A stretch of 27,589 bases of DNA from a virus. The stretch is from positions 1 to 27,589 of the IMG/VR virus record IMGVR_UViG_3300017776_000138; one strand, written 5' to 3'. Shown here piece after piece: positions 21,585-27,589 of the stretch. Both the position numbers and the translations under genes were made by a program. The notes beneath the pieces were generated by a model, which saw only the letters and a program-made list of their open reading frames with translations, ran no database searches and had not been told where the DNA came from. Numbering within the stretch: the first letter of the stretch is position 1; every line of letters starts with the position of its first letter.

Positions 21585-21993
21585 AGTTTTCTATACTTAT
21601 ATTATCTTCAAAATCAAATGTTCTATTAAGAAGCTCTATCTTCTCCATACACTTCTTCATACTGTTGTGTATAGCTTGCTGACTTCTTATTCTTTGTGCA
21701 AGGCTTTCTACATATCTACCAAGCTCCTCAAGACTATCTGTTACATAATAACCCTTACTGTTACAGCATAATCCAACTATAAGTTGCTCTACTCTGATGT
21801 GGTGTATTACCTTTCTTAATCTTGGTTCGCTTATTTTATATCCAGCAGATTTTAGCTTTTCACAAATAGATTTATTTGTAATAGCGTTCTCCTTACCTTT
21901 CTTATTGCTTAGTCCTTTTACAACTATTGGCACGAGTGTGTTAAGCTCGTATTCTGTTAGTTCGTATGTTATATCTTCAAATAGTGTTATCAT
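21568..21993 (-). CDS. Winged-helix-type small protein
   Basis: 141 residues. ITNKSICEKLKSAGYKIS ... RLRKVIHHIRVEQLIVG ... SKGYYVTDSLEEL has the order helix, recognition helix, wing of phage winged-helix proteins, followed by a helical tail (ESLAQRIRSQQAIHNSMKK). Probably DNA-binding, perhaps in replication or its control. Overlaps the next gene by 17 bases and starts by ATGA overlap with the upstream gene. Confidence 0.65.
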   Translation of the reverse strand: MITLFEDITYELTEYELNTLVPIVVKGLSNKKGKENAITNKSICEKLKSAGYKISEPRLRKVIHHIRVEQLIVGLCCNSKGYYVTDSLEELGRYVESLAQRIRSQQAIHNSMKKCMEKIELLNRTFDFEDNISIENYDKAQ

Positions 21994-22202
21994 TTCTTCT
22001 TTCCTGTTGGTTGTTTTATTATTTCAAGGTCGTATGTTTCATCATAGACTACCCCAACAACTCTCCACTCTCCTGACTCTTCAATTTCGTCTATCTTATC
22101 TTTTAAATCAGATTTGATAAATACACCTCCGTTAGCGTTTCCTTTTGCCTCAAGGTCAATAAAAGCCCTGATTTTCTCTGCTCCTTTTAAGTTTTCGTTC
22201 AT
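21990..22202 (-). CDS. Hypothetical acidic protein, 70 aa
   Basis: ATG 22202 (MNENLKGAEKIRAFIDL...). A TTG reading from 22226 only adds a Lys run (YNCKKKK) and is rejected. Acidic, alpha-beta; it carries DLKDKIDEIEESGEW and VVGVVYDETYDLEI. It comes 32 bases after the primase-helicase stop and joins the next gene by ATGA. Family unknown. Confidence 0.6.
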   Translation of the reverse strand: MNENLKGAEKIRAFIDLEAKGNANGGVFIKSDLKDKIDEIEESGEWRVVGVVYDETYDLEIIKQPTGKKK

Positions 22203-22234
22203 CTTCTTTTTTTTACAATTATACAATTTTTTAT

Positions 22235-23920
22235 TTAGATAGACAACTGTTCAGCCTCTTTAGCGTAGCTCTCGTTGTCAGGGTGCTCTTGTAATTCATA
22301 GTATCTACCGTTCTGTAGGTTGTATTTAAAACAAGCCTCTCCAAGCTCTCCAATGTGTCTAAATTTAACTTTCTGCACATAAACATGAGTACACTCTGTT
22401 TCAAAGTTTCTGTAAACCGTTATACCGTTGTCAACTTGATTATAAAAGTTTGCTGAACCTGCAATATCATATAATGTTGGCACATCATATAATCCATTGT
22501 CTTTCTTTTGCATCTTTCTTGGGTGTGCGACTAAGAATATATGTATATCATATTTCTGCTTAAATATCGTAAGTTTAGTTAAGAAATCATTGATATATTG
22601 TGTCTCGCTTTGGCCTCCTATGTTTGCGTGTATTTTGTTGTATGGGTCTATAATCAAACCTTTGATGCCATGCCTCTTTACAAGGCCAGCAGCGGCCTCT
22701 AATATCGCATCTATAGTAAATACATCACCATCAGGTCTAATCCAGTTAAAACGGCTTGAAATGAATTTTTTAGCAAAGCTTAAATCGCTTTTAGTCATTC
22801 TTTCGTACTTACTTACCTTTCTAAATGTTTTACCAATAAACTTTTCAGCAAGAACAGAGAAGTGTAGTTGTAGCGGATAGTGTTCAGGAGAAAATATACC
22901 AAACTTCCAGTCGCTATTAGAAGCAAGCTTCATACACATATATTCAAGCCAATTACTCTTACCATGTGTAGGAACTCCAGTGATAACCGTTAGCTGTGAG
23001 GTTGCAAAAGAAAAAAGCCTATCAAAGTTAATGTGGCCTGTAGTATCACCTCTGTTTAATCCGTTTGAATATAAATCATCAATATCAAGGCTTATACTAT
23101 CAACCCCAATAACACCCTCAAGTGGGTATGCTTTAGCTCTATCTATAGTCTCTTTTAAACTCTTGTTTTTCTCTAAATACTCATTTGCATCTTTATGCTC
23201 TCCAAAATCAACCCTATAACAAATATCTCTACCAATTCTTCTTGAAAGCTCTTCGGCAAGTTTACGACCAGGCTCATCATTATCTGTTGCTACATATACC
23301 TTTTTTAAATCATCAGGGAAATCATTTAGATATTCCATTTTCATATTAGAAGCTCCGTTAGGAACAGATACACAGTTTTTATATCCTGCCTCATAATATG
23401 CAAGCTTATCCATTTCGCCCTCTACAATAATAACCTCATCGTAACCCTTTATATCATCAATACCATATAAAATCTTTTCAGCATCCTTTACAAGCTTAAA
23501 ATTCTTTCTTGCATCTCTATACTTGATATTGATTAACTCATTATCTCTATAATAGTTAAACTGTAAAGTAAATGTTTCTCTTCCTAACTGCGGCATATAC
23601 TCAAAGCCCTCTGAAACCCTACAAGAGATAAGAGTGCTTTCAGAGATGCCCCTTAATTTAAAAAAGTTTATTACATCGTCTGTATAGTTAGAGTATTTAG
23701 GTTGTTTTGTTGGTCTTATGTATTTTATCTCTTGCATATAGTTGTTTTGTTTAAGCGTTCCTTTCCATCCACAGTTGTGGCAATTCCAAATACCCTCATC
23801 TATATTAACAGATAAACATGGGTCTGACTTCTTCTTTCTGTCGTGTGAGCATTTAGGACACTTCGTTTTTACTTGACCCCTGCTCTTGTTTACGATTATG
23901 CCAAAATCACTAAACATCAT
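22235..23920 (-). CDS. Primase-helicase (T7 gp4-like)
   Basis: 561 residues; lays RNA primers and unwinds the fork. Zinc-binding domain with C21, C24, C47 and C50 (CPKCSH ... CHNCGW). TOPRIM domain about 160-232: IIVEGEMDKLAYY with E168, then VATDNDEPGRK with D213 and D215. RecA-type helicase with Walker A GVPTHGKS (315-322), Walker B GLIIDPYN (421-428) and VAHPRK with H466. Domain order and size are those of bifunctional phage primase-helicases. Starts by ATGA overlap with the initiator gene, consistent with a loader-helicase pair. Confidence 0.93.
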   Translation of the reverse strand: MMFSDFGIIVNKSRGQVKTKCPKCSHDRKKKSDPCLSVNIDEGIWNCHNCGWKGTLKQNNYMQEIKYIRPTKQPKYSNYTDDVINFFKLRGISESTLISCRVSEGFEYMPQLGRETFTLQFNYYRDNELINIKYRDARKNFKLVKDAEKILYGIDDIKGYDEVIIVEGEMDKLAYYEAGYKNCVSVPNGASNMKMEYLNDFPDDLKKVYVATDNDEPGRKLAEELSRRIGRDICYRVDFGEHKDANEYLEKNKSLKETIDRAKAYPLEGVIGVDSISLDIDDLYSNGLNRGDTTGHINFDRLFSFATSQLTVITGVPTHGKSNWLEYMCMKLASNSDWKFGIFSPEHYPLQLHFSVLAEKFIGKTFRKVSKYERMTKSDLSFAKKFISSRFNWIRPDGDVFTIDAILEAAAGLVKRHGIKGLIIDPYNKIHANIGGQSETQYINDFLTKLTIFKQKYDIHIFLVAHPRKMQKKDNGLYDVPTLYDIAGSANFYNQVDNGITVYRNFETECTHVYVQKVKFRHIGELGEACFKYNLQNGRYYELQEHPDNESYAKEAEQLSI

Positions 23921-24516
23921 AATATCATTCCTTTTAAGTTTCCGCTACTAATACCACCGTTCTTTATAATATATTCATCATTATAACACTCTTGGTTAAG
24001 CCAGGTTGTTGCGTGCTTTCTATAAGTCTTATCAGGAGTTGATTGAACATACTTCGGTACAACCTCTACACATTTTTTACAGTCTGCCATAGATAGTTTT
24101 AAAAACTTCTGTTTAGCTATCTTTTTAGAAACTGGCTTGTCGTATATTTTCCAAAAAATATCAAAGAGCTCCTCTTTTTCTTTATTAGTTGTATTATTAA
24201 CTGTATTATTATGTTTTAAGTTTTGTTGTATAGGGTCTTTAACTTTTGTTAAAGAGGTCTTTAATGTTCTTTTGTTACCCTCTGACTGTAAGATTGTTGA
24301 GTTTACATAACCCTTTTTAATTAGACTATTTATAACAAGCGATACCCTTGTTGTTGATAGTCCAAAGAACTTAGCAAAGTAGTTATTATTGGCATAACAA
24401 CCCTTATCATTGTCAAGCGAATCTATCTCAACAAGAAATACTTTTTCTTGCAGGGTTAGCTGGCTGGACTCCCATACCTCAGCAGGAATCCAAATTCCTT
24501 TAAATTTTCTCTTCAT
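23917..24516 (-). CDS. Replication initiator / replisome organizer (winged helix)
   Basis: ATG 24516 (MKRKFKGIWIPAEVWES...) gives 199 residues; the longer frame to 24573 would read through the T-arm hairpin and is rejected. N-terminal winged helix: LTLQEKVFLVEIDSLD, NNYFAKFFGLSTTRVSLV, LIKKGYV, a pattern common in phage initiators. An Asn/Thr linker follows, then ELFDIFWKIYDKPVSKKIAK, the typical C-terminal block of lambda-O-type and related initiators that contact the helicase. It likely binds the origin and loads the downstream primase-helicase. Leader is aaacaaaacaaaacATG. Confidence 0.75.
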   Translation of the reverse strand: MKRKFKGIWIPAEVWESSQLTLQEKVFLVEIDSLDNDKGCYANNNYFAKFFGLSTTRVSLVINSLIKKGYVNSTILQSEGNKRTLKTSLTKVKDPIQQNLKHNNTVNNTTNKEKEELFDIFWKIYDKPVSKKIAKQKFLKLSMADCKKCVEVVPKYVQSTPDKTYRKHATTWLNQECYNDEYIIKNGGISSGNLKGMIL

Positions 24517-24534
24517 GTTTTGTTTTGTTTTGTT

Positions 24535-24580
24535 AGAAGATAGAGGGGGAATCGAACCCCCTCCATGAACCATTTATCTT
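24535..24580 (-). other. tRNA T-arm-like hairpin
   Basis: On the minus strand GAGGGGG, loop TTCGATT, CCCCCTC (24563 to 24543): a 7-bp stem with a 7-base loop that fits the universal T-loop TTCRANN. Flanking AAGATA (24580-24575) and TATCTT (24542-24537) pair like an acceptor stem, with an 11-base bulge between. No D-arm or anticodon arm is present, so it is not a tRNA. No T run, so not a plain terminator. Could be the 3' end of a tRNA kept as an attachment site, or a regulatory structure between SSB and initiator genes. Confidence 0.65.
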
Positions 24581-24873
24581 TAGAAAGGTAGGCCATCATC
24601 GGCCTTATCCTCAATAACCATCTCAGGCTTTCTATCAACTTGACCTTTGTTTGGGTCAGGCTTCCAGGTATCTACCTTTACATAGTGCGTAACACCAGTA
24701 TCAGACATTTCCTTTCTACGACTAACTATTAGGTTAGCCCATCCGTTGTTCTCTATAGCCTTTAAATCAGCTATAAAATCTTCAACCTTTACACTCATCT
24801 TTAGTTGAGTGCCTCCGTTATCAAAAGTTTTTTCTTTGATAACAACTCCGTTAACATACTTTTTTTCTTCCAT
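24580..24873 (-). CDS. SSB-like single-strand DNA-binding protein
   Basis: 97 residues, shorter than bacterial SSB (about 120-180). Begins MEEKKYVNGVVIKEKTF and shows alternating strands (GGTQLKMSVKVEDF, WANLIVSRRKEM, THYVKVDTWKPD) of an OB-like fold, then an acidic tail ending DDGLPF (residues 92-97). Such a tail is the protein-docking end of SSBs (DDDIPF in bacteria), which supports the assignment. Sits between the DnaA-domain gene and the initiator, exactly where a phage SSB is expected. The fold itself is inferred. Confidence 0.7.
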   Translation of the reverse strand: MEEKKYVNGVVIKEKTFDNGGTQLKMSVKVEDFIADLKAIENNGWANLIVSRRKEMSDTGVTHYVKVDTWKPDPNKGQVDRKPEMVIEDKADDGLPF

Positions 24874-24874
24874 T

Positions 24875-25315
24875 TTAAATGTTTTTAGTTAATAAATACT
24901 CAGTTTTGTCCTTTAATTTTTGTATTAAAGACTCTAATGATTTGATTTGCAAATCAATTTGGTTTTGCTCTCCTTTGGTAAATTCTACCCAAAAATATTG
25001 AGCAATAATATCGTAGGTGGTTTTAAAATCACGCCAGTAGGTGTAATTGTCATTAAACACTCTTGAATAGTAAACTATTGTTGAGTGGTCTCTTTCTAAA
25101 ACCTCAGCAGCAGCTATTGTAGTCATACCTATCTCTTGATTAAGCATATATCCAGCTATATTTCTTGTCATAGCTATATCTTTGTGTCTATCTTTTGAAA
25201 GGATAGTTGACTTGTCAATACCTGTTACCTCTTCGATAATTTTAAATAAGACCTCTGCCTTATATTGCTTTTCAGCGTGCACACTTAAATTCATTTCATA
25301 CATAATATCTTCCAC
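24875..25315 (-). CDS. Stand-alone DnaA domain IV protein
   Basis: 146 residues. Matches the C-terminal DNA-binding domain of DnaA and little else: VLFKIIEEVTGIDKSTILSK, then RHKDIAMTRNIAGYML, then the DnaA signature block TTIAAAEVLERDHSTI with RDHST at 75-79. No AAA+ ATPase domain is present (no Walker motifs), so it cannot itself melt DNA. A helical tail (QIDLQIKSLESLIQKLKDK) may self-associate or bind a partner. ATG 25294 (MNLSVHAEKQ) is an alternative start that avoids overlap with the upstream gene. It could bind the DnaA boxes at 5048-5270, or block host initiation. Confidence 0.85.
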   Translation of the reverse strand: MEDIMYEMNLSVHAEKQYKAEVLFKIIEEVTGIDKSTILSKDRHKDIAMTRNIAGYMLNQEIGMTTIAAAEVLERDHSTIVYYSRVFNDNYTYWRDFKTTYDIIAQYFWVEFTKGEQNQIDLQIKSLESLIQKLKDKTEYLLTKNI

Positions 25316-25688
25316 TTAAAATTTGTCTTGCTTTATTAAACGCCCTGCTTAGCTCTCCTCTTTTAGAGTTTGCTTTTAGATAATGTAAAGCGGCTAACAT
25401 TCTATCTTTTGGGTTTTCAATATGTATAAACTTTGGCTCTTTATTATCCATAATATGAGTTATGTGCATATCTAACACATCATAAAAATAAAAAGCAAGA
25501 GTTTTAGATATTAAAGTGTACTGATGTACTCTTTCCCCAAGAAAACCTAAGGCATCCCACTTCTCATCTCTATGATAAAATATAGGTCTTGTTGCCCAGT
25601 GTTTTAAAGGTATCTTACTATAAAACTCTATAAAGTCATCTACAGATATAAAAGAAACTCCAGTATCTTTTATAATTCTTTTAATCAT
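25296..25688 (-). CDS. Hypothetical replication-operon protein, 130 aa
   Basis: ATG 25688 (MIKRIIKDTGVSF...) gives 130 residues and clears the upstream gene by 22 bases. A longer reading to 25817 would overlap it by 107 bases, and its extra N-terminus looks like a shadow of that gene. The centre WDALGFLGERVHQY and the later KFIHIENPKDRMLAALHYL suggest an alpha-helical protein, loosely like the DUF6197 family of small phage proteins (a weak resemblance from memory). Role unknown. Confidence 0.55.
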   Translation of the reverse strand: MIKRIIKDTGVSFISVDDFIEFYSKIPLKHWATRPIFYHRDEKWDALGFLGERVHQYTLISKTLAFYFYDVLDMHITHIMDNKEPKFIHIENPKDRMLAALHYLKANSKRGELSRAFNKARQILSGRYYV

Positions 25689-25710
25689 AAGATTTAATAT
25701 TGCCCTTGTA

Positions 25711-25965
25711 TCACGAGTAGAAGTTGTTTCGTTTAAGTATTTTACGAAATTGCTCCCTACAGTCTCTTGGATTGTCGTTATCTTCAAGGACTTCGATAAT
25801 TTGTTTTGCTTCGTCATAAGTTAATTGTTCTATATCTAAATGTTCATAATTCTCTGCCGCAGAAGATGTAACCATCAACTGCTCTATCCTCCCCATTTGG
25901 TATATAGAGCACTTATTTTCAAAGTGCTCATCTATCCAATCATGCTCATTTTCTTTTGAAGTCAT
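25711..25965 (-). CDS. Hypothetical acidic protein, 84 aa
   Basis: ATG 25965 (MTSKENEHDWIDEHF...) is chosen; ATGs at 25974 and 25989 are possible. It overlaps the upstream gene by about 20 bases. Helical and acidic, with LDIEQLTYDEAKQIIEVLEDN and a basic end (REQFRKILKRNNFYS). One Cys in each half. No family recognised; operon context suggests a recombination or replication accessory. Confidence 0.6.
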   Translation of the reverse strand: MTSKENEHDWIDEHFENKCSIYQMGRIEQLMVTSSAAENYEHLDIEQLTYDEAKQIIEVLEDNDNPRDCREQFRKILKRNNFYS

Positions 25966-26332
25966 CACTTTCATCTTCAGAGAATACACCTAACTGATAG
26001 AAACCAGCTAACTTTAACACAGCTCTTGACATAGCTCTTTTTTCAGCCATGGCTACAGGGTAGCCGTTACTATTATTCATAGGTGCGGCCTCACCAAATG
26101 TTTGAATAGTCTTATCACCCATAGAAGCTACTGCCTTGATGATAACGCATTTAGTGTCATCAGAATTATACTCAAGTGTATAATCTACCTCAATATTATT
26201 AGCGGCTTGTATTTTATCAATACCTGACCTTGTAATAATAGTGTAGAACTTATGCTTAAAAACATCCTCTTGTGTAAGGTTGTTTTGAATAAACAGTCTC
26301 CTTAGTGTTTCTTGCTTTGTTTCTTTTTCCAT
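25946..26332 (-). CDS. Possible single-strand annealing / recombination protein
   Basis: 128 residues. FYTIITRSGIDKIQAANNI, then TIQTFGEAAPMNNSNG and YPVAMAEKRAMSRAVLKLAG. The N..(Y)...MAEKRA.SRA.LKL.G block resembles the core of ERF/Rad52-like annealing proteins and of a family often found in Bacteroidota phages without a named role. The acidic C-terminus (GVFSEDESDDFKRK) would suit partner contact. Second gene of the operon, ahead of SSB and RusA, a usual recombination neighbourhood. Assignment is tentative. Confidence 0.5.
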   Translation of the reverse strand: MEKETKQETLRRLFIQNNLTQEDVFKHKFYTIITRSGIDKIQAANNIEVDYTLEYNSDDTKCVIIKAVASMGDKTIQTFGEAAPMNNSNGYPVAMAEKRAMSRAVLKLAGFYQLGVFSEDESDDFKRK

Positions 26333-26336
26333 CTTC

Positions 26337-26486
26337 TTAGTTTTTAATTTCGTTAATAATTTCTTGTGTTTGGCACTCTTCCTCTTCGGTTAAAAGTAAA
26401 AGGTGCTTGTAGTAAAGCTCAAGAGTTTCGTTTTCATACTCTTCTCTTTCTCTGTCTGCGATAAAAATTTCTTTCATCAATCCCAT
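26337..26486 (-). CDS. Small hypothetical protein, first gene of leftward operon, 49 aa
   Basis: ATG 26486 to TAA 26339-26337 encodes 49 residues (MGLMKEIFIADREREEYENE...), one long charged helix with an acidic LLLTEEEECQTQ stretch. It is the first gene after promoter P5; leader is aaaaacacaaaattATG. The next gene begins at 26332, with TAAGAAGATG at the junction. Its role is unknown. Confidence 0.6.
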   Translation of the reverse strand: MGLMKEIFIADREREEYENETLELYYKHLLLLTEEEECQTQEIINEIKN

Positions 26487-26516
26487 AATTTTGTGTTTTT
26501 AAGATTTATAACGATA

Positions 26517-26548
26517 CAAATATTACACAAAAATATTAAACTACCAAA
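26517..26548 (-). promoter_or_regulatory. Promoter P5 of the shared family (leftward operon)
   Basis: On the minus strand TTAAAAATTTGGTAGTTT, with TTTG at 26548-26545, then exactly 19 nt, TAATATTTG at 26525-26517. Same -33 box and same spacing as P1-P4 in the left arm. It should drive the whole operon to 20641; I saw no other clear leftward promoter of this class. Confidence 0.75.
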
Positions 26549-26620
26549 TTTTTAAGGGTATTTTTTAATTTATTCCGTTAATTTCCCTTTCTGTGCAATA
26601 AATTTCCTAACATTTGCATA

Positions 26621-26629
26621 TATTATTTG
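26621..26629 (+). promoter_or_regulatory. Possible -7 box of a rightward promoter
   Basis: TATTATTTG followed by TATAATTAC, of the TA-nnn-TTTG form used by P2 and P5, 27 bases before ATG 26656. There is no TTTG 19 nt upstream, so it is weak. It lies in the divergent region with P5. Confidence 0.35.
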
Positions 26630-26655
26630 TATAATTACACAAAAATTCGTAAAGG

Positions 26656-27589
26656 ATGCCTTGTATTAAATGTGGTGAAAATAGTTATAAGTGGGGTGAG
26701 TACGGTGATTGCAAGTACAGCTCTCTTGAAGCTTGCGAATCAGCAAACTCAGACTATAATAACGAAACTTATAATGATTATCCACAGGCAGCAACAGATA
26801 ATGCCAAAAGAGCTATAAAATACAAGGAAGAGAATGGCTCTGATTGTGGAACTAATGTGGGCTGGACTCGTGCAGGCCAATTATCACGCAAAGAAAAACT
26901 TTCACGAGATACGATTGCTCGTATGGCATCATTTAAAAGACATCAACAACATAAAGATGTTCCTTATGATGAGGGCTGCGGAGGTATAATGTGGGATGCT
27001 TGGGGCGGAACAGAGGGTGTTGAGTGGGCTATAAGAAAGCTTGAAAGCATAGATAAGAAGAATGATGCTCACTACGACCACGAATACAACTTTAGTGAAG
27101 AAGAAATGAAAGAGCTTCACGAAAAAGGTGTATTATATGTAAAACAAACTGATGAGGATGGCACTGAGATGGTAATTAAGTTTACTTATCACGATGGAGA
27201 AGTACACGAACATTCTAACTTTAAAAACTTAAAAGATATGAATTGGTATAATATAAAGAACTTATCAGAAAAAGCTACAGAAGTAGTTATTTATGATGAA
27301 ATAGGACAATGGGGCATTGATTCCAAAGCTTTCATTGAAGAAATAAAAGAAATATCCACAGAGAATATTCTATTAAGAATAAACTCCCCAGGCGGTTCAG
27401 TTATAGATGGTCTTGCTATACATGACGCTATTAAGCGTGCACCACAAAAGATTACCGCACAAATTGAGGGCCTTGCTGCTTCTATCGCTACTATTATAGC
27501 TTTAGGTGCTGATGAGGTTACTATGAGTCAAAATAGCTTGTTCATGATTCATAATGTATGGGGTGGAGAAACAGGGGGTGCAAAAGATA
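26656..27589 (+). CDS. ClpP-type head maturation protease with an N-terminal fusion (partial)
   Basis: 311 residues visible from ATG 26656; the frame runs past the right edge. Residues 1-30 are Cys-rich (MPCIKCGENSYKWGEYGDC). Residues 68-130 (VGWTRAGQLSRKEKLSRDTI, ARMASFKRHQQHK, GCGGIMWDAWGGTEGVEWAI) match a small domain found in phage head proteins such as XkdF-like ones. From 200 onward comes a ClpP/S14 domain: RINSPGGSVIDGLAIHDAIK, catalytic S276 in EGLAASIAT, H299 in FMIHN; the third residue (Asp) should lie beyond the edge. The protease would trim capsid and scaffold during head assembly. Portal and capsid genes likely follow. Confidence 0.85.
   Translation, partial: MPCIKCGENSYKWGEYGDCKYSSLEACESANSDYNNETYNDYPQAATDNAKRAIKYKEENGSDCGTNVGWTRAGQLSRKEKLSRDTIARMASFKRHQQHKDVPYDEGCGGIMWDAWGGTEGVEWAIRKLESIDKKNDAHYDHEYNFSEEEMKELHEKGVLYVKQTDEDGTEMVIKFTYHDGEVHEHSNFKNLKDMNWYNIKNLSEKATEVVIYDEIGQWGIDSKAFIEEIKEISTENILLRINSPGGSVIDGLAIHDAIKRAPQKITAQIEGLAASIATIIALGADEVTMSQNSLFMIHNVWGGETGGAKD

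Noticed and set aside
24517-24573. Longer start (MVHGGGSIPPLSS) for the initiator gene
   Set aside because: This stretch is the T-arm-like hairpin read as codons; ATG 24516 follows a typical A-rich leader and begins the winged-helix domain.
24535-24610. A complete tRNA gene around the T-arm
   Set aside because: No D-arm or anticodon arm can be formed in the required upstream 60 bases; that DNA is the coding 3' end of the SSB-like gene.
26778-26786. Exact DnaA box TTATCCACA
   Set aside because: Single site inside the protease gene (codons for DYPQ); no cluster around it, so not proposed as an origin.
1-27589. CRISPR array, insertion sequence or reverse-transcriptase/diversity system
   Set aside because: I found no spaced direct repeats, transposase, RT motif or template/variable repeat pair.

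Overview
The window is part of the genome of a tailed double-stranded DNA phage (or prophage) with a long non-contractile or otherwise tape-measure-built tail, most likely infecting a Bacteroidota host, probably a flavobacterium. The reasons are promoters of the Bacteroidota type (TTTG, 19 nt, TAnnTTTG), A-rich leaders instead of Shine-Dalgarno sequences (aacaaaacaaaac before many ATGs), AT-rich coding sequence, and tail proteins of a style seen in Bacteroidota phages. No integrase, lysis enzyme, portal or major capsid gene lies in the window, so lifestyle cannot be decided here.

Left arm (1-3574, + strand): a run of about 13 small, mostly unrecognised genes, many overlapping by TAATG or ATGA, driven by at least four copies of one promoter type (TTTGGTAGT-like box, then a TTTG box 24 nt later). 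A fifth copy faces left at 26548 and drives the replication operon, so these look like one coordinately used promoter class. Region 3575-5263 is unusual: two hairpins, a terminator, a textbook host-type promoter (3938), a four-gene A-rich cassette (4001-4914) with its own terminator, and then a 350-bp gene-free stretch with three exact DnaA boxes that may be a replication origin. A 23-bp palindrome (TTATTTAGA-N5-TCTAAATAA type) occurs four times between 676 and 5000.

Packaging and tail (5264-20660, + strand): small and large terminase, tail assembly chaperone G with a -1 frameshift product GT, a tandem zinc-module protein, a tail-terminator-like protein, an HK97 gp10-like protein, two large tail/baseplate proteins and a 1324-residue tape measure protein, which comes last rather than straight after the chaperone. 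Two small genes follow.

Replication and recombination (26486-20641, - strand): one compact operon of 12 genes including a possible annealing protein, a stand-alone DnaA domain IV protein, a short SSB-like protein with a DDGLPF tail, a winged-helix replication initiator, a T7-gp4-like primase-helicase, a dATP/dGTP diphosphohydrolase-like protein and RusA resolvase. A hairpin with the exact form of a tRNA T-arm lies between the SSB and initiator genes. At the right edge a rightward ClpP-type head protease begins (26656) and runs out of the window, placing the head genes outside, separated from the terminase.
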